DNA of 18,754 bases, from contig JAEWPN010000100.1 of the NCBI GenBank assembly GCA_023399455.1, forward strand, positions 1 to 18,754, in the 5' to 3' direction. Both the position numbers and the translations under genes were made by a program. Of the stretch, positions 6,573-15,421 are shown one piece after another; the stretch's first letter is position 1, and each line of letters begins with the position of its first letter. Source of the DNA: Bacillota bacterium. Lineage in GTDB: Bacteria; Bacillota; Clostridia; Lachnospirales; Lachnospiraceae. The notes beneath the pieces are model-generated. The model saw only the letters and a program-made list of their open reading frames with translations, ran no database searches and had not been told where the DNA came from.

Positions 6573-8024
6573 ATGATTGTATGCATGATAGCGGAGGGGT
6601 GTTATCCTTATGTTGTCGGCGGTGTATCCAGTTGGATACACAGCATCATTCGGTTGTTTCCGAATATAGAATTTAAATTGATTACAATAGTTGCCGACCG
6701 TAGTGTAAGCGGCAAATTCGCCTATAAGCTTCCGGATAATCTGACGGAGATTCACGAGGTGTATCTTCAGGACGTGGACTGGATAGGACATCATAAGGCG
6801 GGGAAGAAACGGCTTCATCTAAGCGATGAGGAGGCCGAGGCTCTGCGCAGCCTGGTAATCGGCGAGGATGTAGACTGGATGAGAGTGTTTTCTATGTTTA
6901 ATAAGAGGAAAATCTCCATTAACCATATATTGATGAGTCCGGAATTTCTTGAGATTACGAAAGAATATTATTCCATGAAATTCTCAGACATAACCTTTTC
7001 GGACTTTCTATGGACGCTGCGCTCTATCTATCTGCCGCTTTTTTTCGCATTAAAATGTAAGCCGCCCAAGGCTGACATTTATCATTGCGTGGCTACGGGC
7101 TATGCCGGAATCATCGGCAGCAAGGCGTTCTCCATGTATCCTGATTCTAAGCTGCTCATCAGCGAACACGGTATTTATACGAGGGAGAGGGAAGAGGAGA
7201 TTATTAAGGCAAAATGGGTACAGGGAGTGTACAAGACTATTTGGATCGAGCAGTTTCGCAAGATGTCCAAATGTGCTTATCACTATGCGGATTTGGTGAC
7301 CGCACTTTTCGAGCATGCGCGCACTTTGCAGATAGAGCTGGGATGTCCTGCAGGCAAGGCTATCGTGACGCCTAACGGCATCGATGCGGAGCGGTTTGCG
7401 GCAGTTTCGGGGAAGGATCCGGAGGATCCTTATATCAATGTGGGTGCGATTCTTCGTGTGACACCAATTAAGGATGTAAAGACGATGATTAATGCGTTTT
7501 ATTACGCACACGAGAAAGAACCCCGGCTGAAGCTTTGGATTATGGGACCTGACGATGAGAATCCTGAATACGCACAGGACTGCAAAGATCTGGTAAAGGC
7601 TTTGCAGGCGGAAAACATTGAATTTACAGGAAGTATTCAGACGACGGATTATATCGGACGGATGGATATGACGATTCTTACCAGCATCAGCGAAGGCCAG
7701 CCGCTTACGATTCTTGAGGGTTTTGCGGCGAAGAAACCTTGCATCGCCACTAACGTAGGTAACTGCTACGGCTTAGTTTACGGAGAAGACGATTCTTTCG
7801 GTGAGGCAGGTATTGTTGTGCCCGTTATGAATATTTCCGAAATTACCCGTGCGATCTTAAGGCTGGCCGAACATCCCGAGATGGCTCGCCGGATGGGAGA
7901 GAATGGATATAACCGTCTGATGAACAAATATAAAAGTGTCTATATGGAGGAAGCATACCGTAAGATATACCGAACGCTTGGTTCGGCGGAATATACGGAA
8001 GAGATCTTCGTACCTAACCCATAG
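6573..8024 (+). CDS. pelF: PelF glycosyltransferase (GT4, DUF3492 N-terminal domain)
   Basis: A 483-aa cytosolic GT-B glycosyltransferase predicted to polymerise the Pel-type backbone from a UDP-sugar. The N-terminus (CMIAEGCYPYVVGGVSSWIH) is the hallmark of PelF/DUF3492 proteins. The C-terminal Rossmann half has the GT4 retaining motif EX7E as E374-G-Q-P-L-T-I-L-E382, plus the family's VGAILRVTPIKDVKTMI and PNGIDAERF segments. ATG 6573 is preferred over the in-frame TTG at 6567 because AGGAGG (6560-6565) lies 7 nt upstream of it. It sits directly before pelG, as in known Pel operons. The usual length is about 470-510 aa, so it is full length. Confidence 0.93.
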   Translation: MIVCMIAEGCYPYVVGGVSSWIHSIIRLFPNIEFKLITIVADRSVSGKFAYKLPDNLTEIHEVYLQDVDWIGHHKAGKKRLHLSDEEAEALRSLVIGEDVDWMRVFSMFNKRKISINHILMSPEFLEITKEYYSMKFSDITFSDFLWTLRSIYLPLFFALKCKPPKADIYHCVATGYAGIIGSKAFSMYPDSKLLISEHGIYTREREEEIIKAKWVQGVYKTIWIEQFRKMSKCAYHYADLVTALFEHARTLQIELGCPAGKAIVTPNGIDAERFAAVSGKDPEDPYINVGAILRVTPIKDVKTMINAFYYAHEKEPRLKLWIMGPDDENPEYAQDCKDLVKALQAENIEFTGSIQTTDYIGRMDMTILTSISEGQPLTILEGFAAKKPCIATNVGNCYGLVYGEDDSFGEAGIVVPVMNISEITRAILRLAEHPEMARRMGENGYNRLMNKYKSVYMEEAYRKIYRTLGSAEYTEEIFVPNP

Positions 8025-8066
8025 CGGGGAGCTTCATAGGTTACAACGGAAAGGGAGGCATAGCAT

Positions 8067-9542
8067 ATGGCCGGTCTTGGCATTCAGTTAAATAAAATAT
8101 TCGATAAACGGTCGGTAGCCGCCGCCCTTTACGGGATAGGCTTTAGCTTTGTATACACGATTGCACCTATGCTGGTGGTCATCGGTTGTCTGTTTGCGAT
8201 GTATAAGGTGCTGGGATTCGATACGGTAGGGTATCTGGAAAGAGAGACGTTTTCCAGCAGCATTCTCTATATATTCATCTTTTCCCTTCTGACCTCCGCC
8301 CCTTTTAACTCTGTGCTGTCGAAATTCCAGACGGATAAGATATATGAGCAGAGATATGAGGATATCAGACCTTGTATTTATGTGGGAACGATTACAAACC
8401 TGACCTTTTCCTCCATGGTGGCGATTCCGTTCTATATTTATGAAACCATAGTGGGCGGCGTTCCGGTATATTATGTGTTTACTACTTATATGGGATTTCT
8501 TGGGTTGTCACTGACCTTTTCCACGATGGTGTATAACTCGATTTTAAAGCAGTATAAGAAAATATCCTTATACTTTATATGCTGCATGGGGGTAAGTTTT
8601 ATTCTGTCCGCGATTTTCCGTTTTGGACTTGGATTTTCTATTACGTATAGTATGCTGCTTTCGCTGACTATTGGCTTTCTGCTCATTGCATCCCTGGAGC
8701 TTGCCAATGTGCTACAATACTTTCCGGCCAATAGCCGAAACTATAAAGCTGTGCTTCATTATTACAGAATATACTGGAAACTGATCGTTTCTAATTTTCT
8801 TTATACTCTGGGGTTGTTCATTCATAATTTCGTATTCTGGACCCAGCCGTGGCACATGGTCGTCCGTAATACCTACGTAAGCAATCAGCCTTATGATATG
8901 GCATCCTGTCTGGCCATGTTCACCAATATTTCTGCCAGTGTGCTGTTCATCTCCAGAGTGGAAATGCATTTCCACGAGAGATATAAGGATTATACGGAGG
9001 CTGTTATCGGCGGCAAACTGGATAGTATCGAGAAGGCGAAGAAGCGGATGTTTAGAGGGCTTTCCTCGCAGCTTCTCTCCCTTGTGCATATTCAGTTCAT
9101 CGTGTCAGTCATTGTCTATCTGGTTGCAATCGTGGTACTTCCCTTTATGGGATTCTCGGGGATGGTTATGGAGATATATCCTCAGCTTGCCGTGGGATAT
9201 TTCATTTCCTATCTGATGTATTCAGAGCTTTTGTTCCTGTATTACTTCGATGATCTGACAGGAGCAATGATAAACGGCATTATATTTGCGGGAGTAGCGC
9301 TTATAGGCTCTATATTTTCCGCAAGGCTGCCTGCTATCTGGTATGGGGCGGGATTTACGGCGGCGGCGTTTGCAGCGTTTACCTTTTCCTATTTCAGGCT
9401 CCGCTCCGTGGAGAAAAACCTGGATAATCACATCTTCTGCCGGGGAACAGTGCTGAAGCAAGTGAATTCGGATATGCCGGAGGCGGATGTTTATAATATA
9501 TATAGAGGGAAAACGGATTTGAAAAAATCAAAGGTACGATGA
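8067..9542 (+). CDS. pelG: PelG exopolysaccharide membrane transporter
   Basis: A 491-aa polytopic membrane protein with about 12 hydrophobic helices, of the PelG branch of the MOP/MATE-like flippase superfamily. The N-terminus (GIQLNKIFDKRSVAAALYGIGFSFVYTIAPMLVVIGCLF) and the segments SAPFNSVLSKFQTDKIYEQRYEDI and RVEMHFHERYKDYTEAVIGG are characteristic of PelG. It is expected to form the inner-membrane conduit and to bind PelF, which it follows by 42 nt. GGGAGG lies about 9 nt before the ATG. Its stop overlaps an ATG of the next frame, but the better start of the next gene is 15 nt further on. Confidence 0.93.
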   Translation: MAGLGIQLNKIFDKRSVAAALYGIGFSFVYTIAPMLVVIGCLFAMYKVLGFDTVGYLERETFSSSILYIFIFSLLTSAPFNSVLSKFQTDKIYEQRYEDIRPCIYVGTITNLTFSSMVAIPFYIYETIVGGVPVYYVFTTYMGFLGLSLTFSTMVYNSILKQYKKISLYFICCMGVSFILSAIFRFGLGFSITYSMLLSLTIGFLLIASLELANVLQYFPANSRNYKAVLHYYRIYWKLIVSNFLYTLGLFIHNFVFWTQPWHMVVRNTYVSNQPYDMASCLAMFTNISASVLFISRVEMHFHERYKDYTEAVIGGKLDSIEKAKKRMFRGLSSQLLSLVHIQFIVSVIVYLVAIVVLPFMGFSGMVMEIYPQLAVGYFISYLMYSELLFLYYFDDLTGAMINGIIFAGVALIGSIFSARLPAIWYGAGFTAAAFAAFTFSYFRLRSVEKNLDNHIFCRGTVLKQVNSDMPEADVYNIYRGKTDLKKSKVR

Positions 9543-9556
9543 CAAGGAGGGCACAT

Positions 9557-10021
9557 ATGTCTATTACACTTCGAATTTTTGTATGTTTTACGGGTATTGT
9601 TTTGATTTATATGGCGCGAAAGGCCAGTATCGTTCGTAAGATGACGGAGAAACAGAGTTTGTTCTGGATTATCGGGGGATTTATCATCATTTTATTTGGA
9701 CTGATTCCCCAGTTGGTTTATTTTATTTCGGATTTGTTTTCGGTAGAATATCCGCCTTCTATTATATTCGCACTGGCTATCGTTCTGGCGGCCTATGGAA
9801 TATTCAATTGTTATAATTCAATAGCGGAGCTGTCCTCCCGGGTGCAGGAGCTGGCGATGCAGGTTTCCCTGCTGAATGAGGAAAATAGTCACTTGAAGGT
9901 ACTGATAGAAAGGGATGGGGAGCTGGTGCAGCTGCAAGGAGTTATCAAAGAGCATGCGGATATGGAGGAGCCAACGATTTCTGAGGAACCGGTGGATTCC
10001 ATTATGGAGCAAACAAAATGA
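9557..10021 (+). CDS. DUF2304-like small membrane protein
   Basis: A 154-aa protein with three membrane helices (about residues 2-20, 31-58 and 67-83) followed by a cytosolic coiled coil (ELSSRVQELAMQVSLLNEENSHLKVL) and an acidic tail. This layout matches DUF2304 proteins, which are commonly found beside GT2 polyprenyl-phosphate glycosyltransferases in cell-surface glycan loci. A role as a membrane partner or flippase helper for the GT2 at 11286 is inference. An in-frame ATG lies at 9539, overlapping the pelG stop, but AGGAGG (9545-9550) placed 6 nt before ATG 9557 makes that the likely start. The stop overlaps the next start by ATGA. Confidence 0.75.
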   Translation: MSITLRIFVCFTGIVLIYMARKASIVRKMTEKQSLFWIIGGFIIILFGLIPQLVYFISDLFSVEYPPSIIFALAIVLAAYGIFNCYNSIAELSSRVQELAMQVSLLNEENSHLKVLIERDGELVQLQGVIKEHADMEEPTISEEPVDSIMEQTK

Positions 10022-11235
10022 AAAAGCGCATATTGTTTATTATCAATACGATGGGCCGGGCCGGAGCGGAGACTGCTTTGATCGAGCTTCTTAAAAAGCT
10101 CGATTCTTCGAAAAAGTATGAGCTTTTTCTCTACACTGTCATTCCCTGCGGAGAACTGTTCGACAAGGTACCTGAGGATGTTCGTATTTTGAATAAGCGG
10201 ATAGGAAACGGTTCTGTTCTTTCTTTTAAAGGTCATGCGCATGCTGCTGCAAGCGTGCTGTGTTCGTTTTTCTATAAACTTACCGGTTTTCGTTTGCTTC
10301 CCGATATGCTTCGCAATATCCGAATGCAGAAAAAGGAAGGAAGAAAACTGCAATATGACAAGCTTTTTTGGCGGCTGTTAGCCGAGGGGCGTCCCATGAT
10401 AGCAGGCGATTACGATTTGGCGGTGGCCTACATAGAAGGAGCGTCGGCCTATTGTCTTGCAGATCGGGTAAATGCGAAACACAAAGCTGCCTTTATCCAC
10501 ATCGATTATGAAAAAGCTGGCTATACTTTAGATATGGATATGGACTGCTATAAGAAGGCGGAAAAAATCTTTGTCGTTTCCGAAGAGGTAGGCGAGAAGT
10601 TTTGTAAGGTCTATCCTCAGTACCGGAATAAGATTCGGCTGTTTCGCAATCTTCTGGATATCCGGGGGATTAGGAAAAAGGCGCAGGAGAATGAGGGATT
10701 TACGGATGAATTTCAGGGAATCCGCCTTGTCACCGTAGGACGGCTTCATTACCAGAAGGGCTATGATATTGCAATAGAAGCGTTAGCCAAACTGCGGGCG
10801 CAGGGCTGTGACGCTTGCTGGTATGTGATAGGAGAGGGTATGGAGAGAAAGGCCTTGGAGCAGTTGATCCGTAAGTTCAAGCTGGAGGATTTTTTTTTCC
10901 TCCTTGGAGTAAGGGAGAATCCCTATCCTTATATAAAGCAGGCGGATATTTATGTCCATGCTACCCGTTATGAAGGAAAGAGCATTGCCATAGAGGAAGC
11001 GCAGATTTTGGGAAAGGCCATTGTTGCGTCGGACTGTACCGGCAACAGAGAGCAAATCAAGAACGGTTACGACGGTATGCTTCTGCCTTTGGATGCGGAT
11101 AAGCTGGCGAGAGGACTGAAAACTGTGATTGACGATTCAGCGCTTAGAATAAGCTATGAACAGCATGTACTTGAGAAAAAACTGGAATTCCCCGAGGATT
11201 TGGAAGAACTGCTTTCTATGCTTGAGGAAAAATGA
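10018..11235 (+). CDS. GT4-family glycosyltransferase
   Basis: A 405-aa GT-B enzyme. The N-terminus (RILFIINTMGRAGAETALIELLKKL) is the glycine-rich acceptor-side start typical of GT4 enzymes. The C-terminal half carries VTVGRLHYQKGYDIAIEALAKL, the nucleotide-binding GEGMERKALEQL, and the EX7E motif E319 to E327. It should transfer a sugar from a nucleotide donor to a lipid-linked or polymeric acceptor at the cytosolic membrane face; donor and acceptor cannot be read from the sequence. A run of nine T (10890-10898) codes D-F-F-F at residues 291-294, before EX7E. Changing it by one base either way gives an early stop. The start ATG overlaps the previous stop, with GGAG about 8 nt upstream. Confidence 0.88.
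   Translation: MKKRILFIINTMGRAGAETALIELLKKLDSSKKYELFLYTVIPCGELFDKVPEDVRILNKRIGNGSVLSFKGHAHAAASVLCSFFYKLTGFRLLPDMLRNIRMQKKEGRKLQYDKLFWRLLAEGRPMIAGDYDLAVAYIEGASAYCLADRVNAKHKAAFIHIDYEKAGYTLDMDMDCYKKAEKIFVVSEEVGEKFCKVYPQYRNKIRLFRNLLDIRGIRKKAQENEGFTDEFQGIRLVTVGRLHYQKGYDIAIEALAKLRAQGCDACWYVIGEGMERKALEQLIRKFKLEDFFFLLGVRENPYPYIKQADIYVHATRYEGKSIAIEEAQILGKAIVASDCTGNREQIKNGYDGMLLPLDADKLARGLKTVIDDSALRISYEQHVLEKKLEFPEDLEELLSMLEEK
10890..10898 (+). repeat. T9 homopolymer inside the GT4 gene
   Basis: Nine T in a row, flanked by the inverted pair GGAGGA (10884-10889) and TCCTCC (10898-10903). The frame is intact with nine. Eight T gives TAA a few codons later and ten T gives TGA about 25 codons later, both removing the EX7E half of the enzyme. 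Confidence 0.6.
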
Positions 11236-11285
11236 GGGAGACAGTTAAGCTGTATGGCGAAGCTGTAACGAAGGAGGATTTCTTT

Positions 11286-12029
11286 ATGAATAACGTATTG
11301 ATTATTGTTCCCGCATTTAACGAGGAAGAGAATATGACGGCTCTGTTCGACCAGCTTTGTAAGCCGGAGATACGCAGCTTCGCGGATATTCTTGTGATCA
11401 ACGATGCATCCAAGGATATGACGGGGAATATCGCAAAGTCGTACCGTGTATCCCTGGTTACCCACGTATTTAATCTGGGATACGGCTCGGCGCTTCAGGT
11501 AGGATATAAATATGCGGTGCGCCGGGGCTATGAATATGTCATCCAGCTGGATGCGGACGGACAACACAATATTTCAAATATCTCCCATATCTATCAATGC
11601 CTGACTACGCCGAACGAAAACGGAAGCCTGCCGGATATTGTCATAGGCTCGCGGTTTGTGGAAGGAAGCGAATCCTTTCATATTTCCGGTATAAAGAGAT
11701 TGTCCATCAATATGTTTTCATGGTTGATTAAAAAGATGACCGGCAAGAAGATTACGGACCCCACCTCCGGGTTACAGGGATTAAATAGAAAAGCTTTCAC
11801 TTATTATTCTATTTACGGCAACTTTGATTATTTTTATCCAGATGCAAATATGATAATACAGATGCTTTTGTTGGGATACAAAGTGGAAGAGACTACCGCC
11901 GTCATGCACGAGAGGACGGCAGGAGTGAGTATGCACACCGGACTTTTGAAGCAGTTGACCTATATGATGATCATGCCTCTTAGCATCTGGACGGTTTCCA
12001 TTCGTGTAAGAAGAGGATTACAGAAGTAA
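11286..12029 (+). CDS. GT2 glycosyltransferase, dolichyl/polyprenyl-phosphate sugar synthase-like
   Basis: A 247-aa GT-A enzyme of the DPM1-like GT2 group. It has the N-terminal IIVPAFNEEENM, the VINDASKDMTGNIAK strand, and the metal-binding D89-A-D91 in QLDADGQHN. The acceptor-side motif DPTSGLQGLNRKAF is also typical. Such enzymes move a sugar from a nucleotide donor to polyprenyl phosphate at the cytosolic face. There are no C-terminal transmembrane helices beyond one weakly hydrophobic stretch, so it may rely on the DUF2304-like protein for membrane contact. ATG 11286 is preferred over an in-frame ATG at 11232 because AAGGAGG (11271-11277) lies 8 nt upstream of it, leaving a 50-nt gap after the GT4 gene. 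Confidence 0.9.
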   Translation: MNNVLIIVPAFNEEENMTALFDQLCKPEIRSFADILVINDASKDMTGNIAKSYRVSLVTHVFNLGYGSALQVGYKYAVRRGYEYVIQLDADGQHNISNISHIYQCLTTPNENGSLPDIVIGSRFVEGSESFHISGIKRLSINMFSWLIKKMTGKKITDPTSGLQGLNRKAFTYYSIYGNFDYFYPDANMIIQMLLLGYKVEETTAVMHERTAGVSMHTGLLKQLTYMMIMPLSIWTVSIRVRRGLQK

Positions 12030-12052
12030 ATGATGCAGAAGGGAATTCTTTT

Positions 12053-13420
12053 ATGGAATATAAGGGTAGGATTACAAAATTGAAATGGATTCCGCTTCCC
12101 CGAACGGAAAAGGCGGAGGCTTTATACAATCCATATTGCGGATTTTATTCCATCTACCGTTTTTTTGCTGACAGCAGGACGGAGGCCGTAGAGGGGGTGC
12201 CTATTGAAGAGGTGCGGGCGGAGCCCTCGAAACAGCTTTGCCTTGTGGAAATCAATCTTCTGCCTTTTAACGAGACGGAGTTGCCGGAAGAAGCTTTGGA
12301 AATTGTACGCATGATCTTTGAACGTTTTATCAAGCTGAAAAAGCAAATGGTGGTACGCTTTTTATATGATTGGGAAGGAAAGGGGATATTGAGCGAGCCG
12401 AAGGATATTGCCGTTATTATGAAACATATGAGCCAGCTCGAGCCGCTGCTGAAGGAATATACGAAGCATATTTACATCCTTCAGGGCCTTTTTATCGGAA
12501 GCTGGGGGGAGATGCATAATTCCCGTTACTTAAGCGAGCGGCACATCGCCAGATTAGCCAGACATCTGTACGAATGCTCCGGAGAAAATACCCAGATTGC
12601 ACTGAGGTGCCCGAACTTTTGGCGAATGCTTTTCAAGACCTGCCGGCCATTAGAAAGGGCTGTTGCTTTCACGGATATTCAGAAGGCGCGGTTTTCCTTA
12701 TTTAATGACGGCATCATGGCTTCTGACACGGATTTTGGAACCTATGGAAATGTGGGTATGAAGGATTCCAAATCCTACAGCGAAAAGTGGACACGAAAGG
12801 ATGAGCTGGAATTCCAGAACCAGTTGTGCCGATACGTCGCCAACGGAGGAGAGGTAATTAACGAATGCCCGGGCAACGACGCAGGTCCTGCGCTGGAGGT
12901 GCTTAGAAAGATGAGGATCTCCTATCTTCACAGCGATTATGACGAGAAAGTACTGAATAAATGGAAGGCTTCCAAGTCAGGTGTAAACGAGACGCTATGG
13001 AAGGAGAAGACGGCTTTCGAATACATAGAAGCTCATTTGGGATACCGGTTTACGGTAGTAGAAGCGTCCCTGTCCATTGCTCCGGATAAAAGCGGAAGAT
13101 TTAAGGCCTCTGTTAAGATAGTCAACCGGGGCTTCGCGCCCTGTTATCATAAATATGAGGTGAAGTTTGTAATTCGCGACGCTTCGTTTTCTGAGATATA
13201 CGAATACGGGGTGGATACGGACACCCGTATGTGGATGCCGGAAGAGCCGGTGGAACTGGAAGCGTTGATTTCTACGGAGCAATTTGGCTTAAGCAGTTAT
13301 ATTTTATGTATAGGAATTTATGACCCGCAGGCGGACAGTCCGATTCAGCTGGCTGATACCTTCTCGTCGGCTGATCATATGGGAAATTATAATCTTGGCA
13401 ATTTTACGGTGATTTCTTAG
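12053..13420 (+). CDS. DUF4874/DUF4832-like protein, putative glycoside-hydrolase-like barrel
   Basis: A 455-aa protein whose landmarks match the DUF4874 plus DUF4832 pair seen in secreted or surface glycan loci. They are YNPYCGFYSIYRFF near the N-terminus, KQMVVRFLYDWEGKG, the barrel strand ILQGLFIGSWGEMHNSRYL, then IALRCPNFWRMLF, FNDGIMASDTDFGTYG, EVINECPGNDAG and ISYLHSDYDEKVLNKW. The last about 110 residues are a beta-sandwich-like domain. WGE and INE carry acids placed as a barrel enzyme would place them, but no reaction is established. There is no signal peptide or membrane anchor, so it would be cytosolic unless exported by another route. This is odd for a family often exported, and points to a role on precursors or to a non-catalytic role. 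The start ATG has AGAAGGGA about 9 nt upstream. Confidence 0.75.
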   Translation: MEYKGRITKLKWIPLPRTEKAEALYNPYCGFYSIYRFFADSRTEAVEGVPIEEVRAEPSKQLCLVEINLLPFNETELPEEALEIVRMIFERFIKLKKQMVVRFLYDWEGKGILSEPKDIAVIMKHMSQLEPLLKEYTKHIYILQGLFIGSWGEMHNSRYLSERHIARLARHLYECSGENTQIALRCPNFWRMLFKTCRPLERAVAFTDIQKARFSLFNDGIMASDTDFGTYGNVGMKDSKSYSEKWTRKDELEFQNQLCRYVANGGEVINECPGNDAGPALEVLRKMRISYLHSDYDEKVLNKWKASKSGVNETLWKEKTAFEYIEAHLGYRFTVVEASLSIAPDKSGRFKASVKIVNRGFAPCYHKYEVKFVIRDASFSEIYEYGVDTDTRMWMPEEPVELEALISTEQFGLSSYILCIGIYDPQADSPIQLADTFSSADHMGNYNLGNFTVIS

Positions 13421-13456
13421 GGTGCGCAGTTTTTGTGTAAGGGTAAAGGAAAAGTT

Positions 13457-15409
13457 ATGTCGGATTTATTATTGAATGTTATCTTAATTGCAAGAAGAAA
13501 TACTTCGTTAAGCTTTGTCCGGGCTTTGCAAAGTGTTCTCTGCCAGACCTATGTTCCCATTAAGGTGCTGGTGGTGGATGCCAATGAGCCCGATAGCTTA
13601 TACAGTCTGGGGATGCAGGAAGATTTGATCGATTTTCCGGAGGTAGAGTATGTGAGGCTGGACCCATCTCTTTCGATTGCCGCTATCCGTAATCAGATGC
13701 TTGGGAATGCGGAGGGAGAGTATATCGCATACTTGAGCAGCAATGATATATGGCGGCTGGATAAAGTTGCATTACAGATCGGCGGGCTGGAAGATTCGCC
13801 GGAGGCAGCGGCGTCTTGCAGCGGTGGAATACTCATGGACGAGCGGGGACCGGAGTTGGAAGTAGAGCCTTTGATGGAACACCCGGAGGAGGATTCCTCT
13901 CTATGGCTGCTAGACAATCCGGCGAGGAGTCCGGGTCAGGTCATCTACAGAAGGGCGGCGGTGCTGGAAGAGGGCGGATTTGACGAACAGTTTGTCAACT
14001 TTTGCGACGGCGATATGCTGTTTCGGCTAAGCCGCAGAAAAAGGATTCTGTTTCCTGCCGATTCCTTGTGCGAATGCAGGATTACGTCTGACGACGAAGC
14101 CTATGACTGGAATGATTTTAAGGATGGACAGAAGATTCTGTATAAATATACGGAGATTTTCCTGGTGAATAAGCGCATGACACAGAATTTTTATGGGCGT
14201 ATGCTCTTTCTTGCAAGAGTCAACTATATGTGGCTGAACTATTTCATCTATATTTATATGTACTTCATCAAGTCGCCGCTGCGTTCTGTCTGGATGCTTT
14301 TCAAGAAGGCTGCAAAAAGCGTTTATTATATGATGAAATGGAATAAGCGTGCCTTCCGGATGCTGGCCGGAAAGCTTCGTTTGAATCGGGATATACATAT
14401 GATTCAAAACGGGAAGCTGGAAAAGGTAAAAGCGCTGAAGGCTCCCTGCGAGCCGGAGAAGGATGAACAAATACCGCTTGAGTTTTCTTCTGCCCGTGAA
14501 TATAATGAGAAGAAGTCTCTTCATTTTTGTTTTGACAAAAAGCTTAATAGTATTGTCATCCCGGAATATGTGACGGTAATTAAGAAAGGCATGTTCTATG
14601 GCTGTGATAATCTGGTCAGCGTGGAAATACCTAATACAGTACTGGAAATTCAAGCCTACGCCTTTCATAAATGCAGGAACCTGCGCTATGTCACCTTCAA
14701 AGAAGGAAGCCGCCTCGGCAAAATCGGAGATTATGCTTTTGCGGGCTGCCGCCTGTTAAAAACGATGAGTCTGCCCTCCAATATCGTGCAAATCGGCAAA
14801 TACGCTTTTGCCGAATGCTGTTCCTTAAGGCAGCTATCCTTTACCTACCTGCATCGCGGAGAGGAAAGGACCAACAATTTATATCCTACCGCGCTAGGCA
14901 CGCTTCCCCGCTATGTGTTTTTGGGTTGTACCAGTCTGCTGTCGGTGGAATTCGGTGTGAACAGCATATTGGAGACAATAGAAAACGGGGTCTTCCTGGG
15001 CTGCCGGAGACTGCAGAATGTGGTTCTGACCGGAGGGGTGAAATATATAGGAAGCTATGCCTTCGCCTACTGCAAGGAGCTGGAGACAGTGGCGATTCCG
15101 CAGATCGATGCGCTGAAAGCCATAGGAAAGTGTGCTTTTATGCACTGCGAGACCTTGGATTATTTTCTGTTTCCTAACCAAATCGAGAGGATTCCTATGC
15201 GGGCCTTTTACGGCTGCCGGAATTTAAAGCTCGTCAAGATTCCTAAGAAAGTGCTTTCCATTAACCATCAGGCTTTTGCGAAATGTAGCTCGCTTACCAA
15301 TGCAATTATAATGTCAGGAGATACCTCTATCTCGCCTACGGCCTTCGACAGGCATACGCAGGTGCGGATTCCCGAAATCGAAGGGAACGAGGCTGCTTCT
15401 GCCGGCTAA
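13457..15409 (+). CDS. GT2-like domain fused to BspA-type leucine-rich repeats
   Basis: A 650-aa fusion. Residues 1-240 are a GT2 fold (LLLNVILIARRNTSLSFVRALQSVLCQTYVPIKVLVVDAN, then IAAIRNQMLGNAEGEYIAYLSSNDIWRLDKVALQIGG). The usual DDDD metal site is S94-S95-N96-D97, keeping only the last Asp, so activity is uncertain. Residues about 250-330 are an amphipathic, Tyr/Trp/Lys-rich linker that could lie on the membrane. Residues about 361-640 are some 11 LRR_5 (BspA/Treponema type) repeats of about 23 residues with the pattern L..V.IP..V..I...AF..C..L. One repeat (about residues 455-495) is longer by an insert. LRR_5 domains are normally on secreted surface proteins; here there is no signal peptide. 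ATG 13457 with AAAGGA upstream is chosen over the upstream TTG at 13433. Confidence 0.82.
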   Translation: MSDLLLNVILIARRNTSLSFVRALQSVLCQTYVPIKVLVVDANEPDSLYSLGMQEDLIDFPEVEYVRLDPSLSIAAIRNQMLGNAEGEYIAYLSSNDIWRLDKVALQIGGLEDSPEAAASCSGGILMDERGPELEVEPLMEHPEEDSSLWLLDNPARSPGQVIYRRAAVLEEGGFDEQFVNFCDGDMLFRLSRRKRILFPADSLCECRITSDDEAYDWNDFKDGQKILYKYTEIFLVNKRMTQNFYGRMLFLARVNYMWLNYFIYIYMYFIKSPLRSVWMLFKKAAKSVYYMMKWNKRAFRMLAGKLRLNRDIHMIQNGKLEKVKALKAPCEPEKDEQIPLEFSSAREYNEKKSLHFCFDKKLNSIVIPEYVTVIKKGMFYGCDNLVSVEIPNTVLEIQAYAFHKCRNLRYVTFKEGSRLGKIGDYAFAGCRLLKTMSLPSNIVQIGKYAFAECCSLRQLSFTYLHRGEERTNNLYPTALGTLPRYVFLGCTSLLSVEFGVNSILETIENGVFLGCRRLQNVVLTGGVKYIGSYAFAYCKELETVAIPQIDALKAIGKCAFMHCETLDYFLFPNQIERIPMRAFYGCRNLKLVKIPKKVLSINHQAFAKCSSLTNAIIMSGDTSISPTAFDRHTQVRIPEIEGNEAASAG

Positions 15410-15421
15410 AGGATGTTATCA

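Noticed and set aside
14027..14668. 213-aa minus-strand ORF
   Set aside because: It lies wholly within the GT2-LRR gene in antisense, with no ribosome binding site and low-quality composition.
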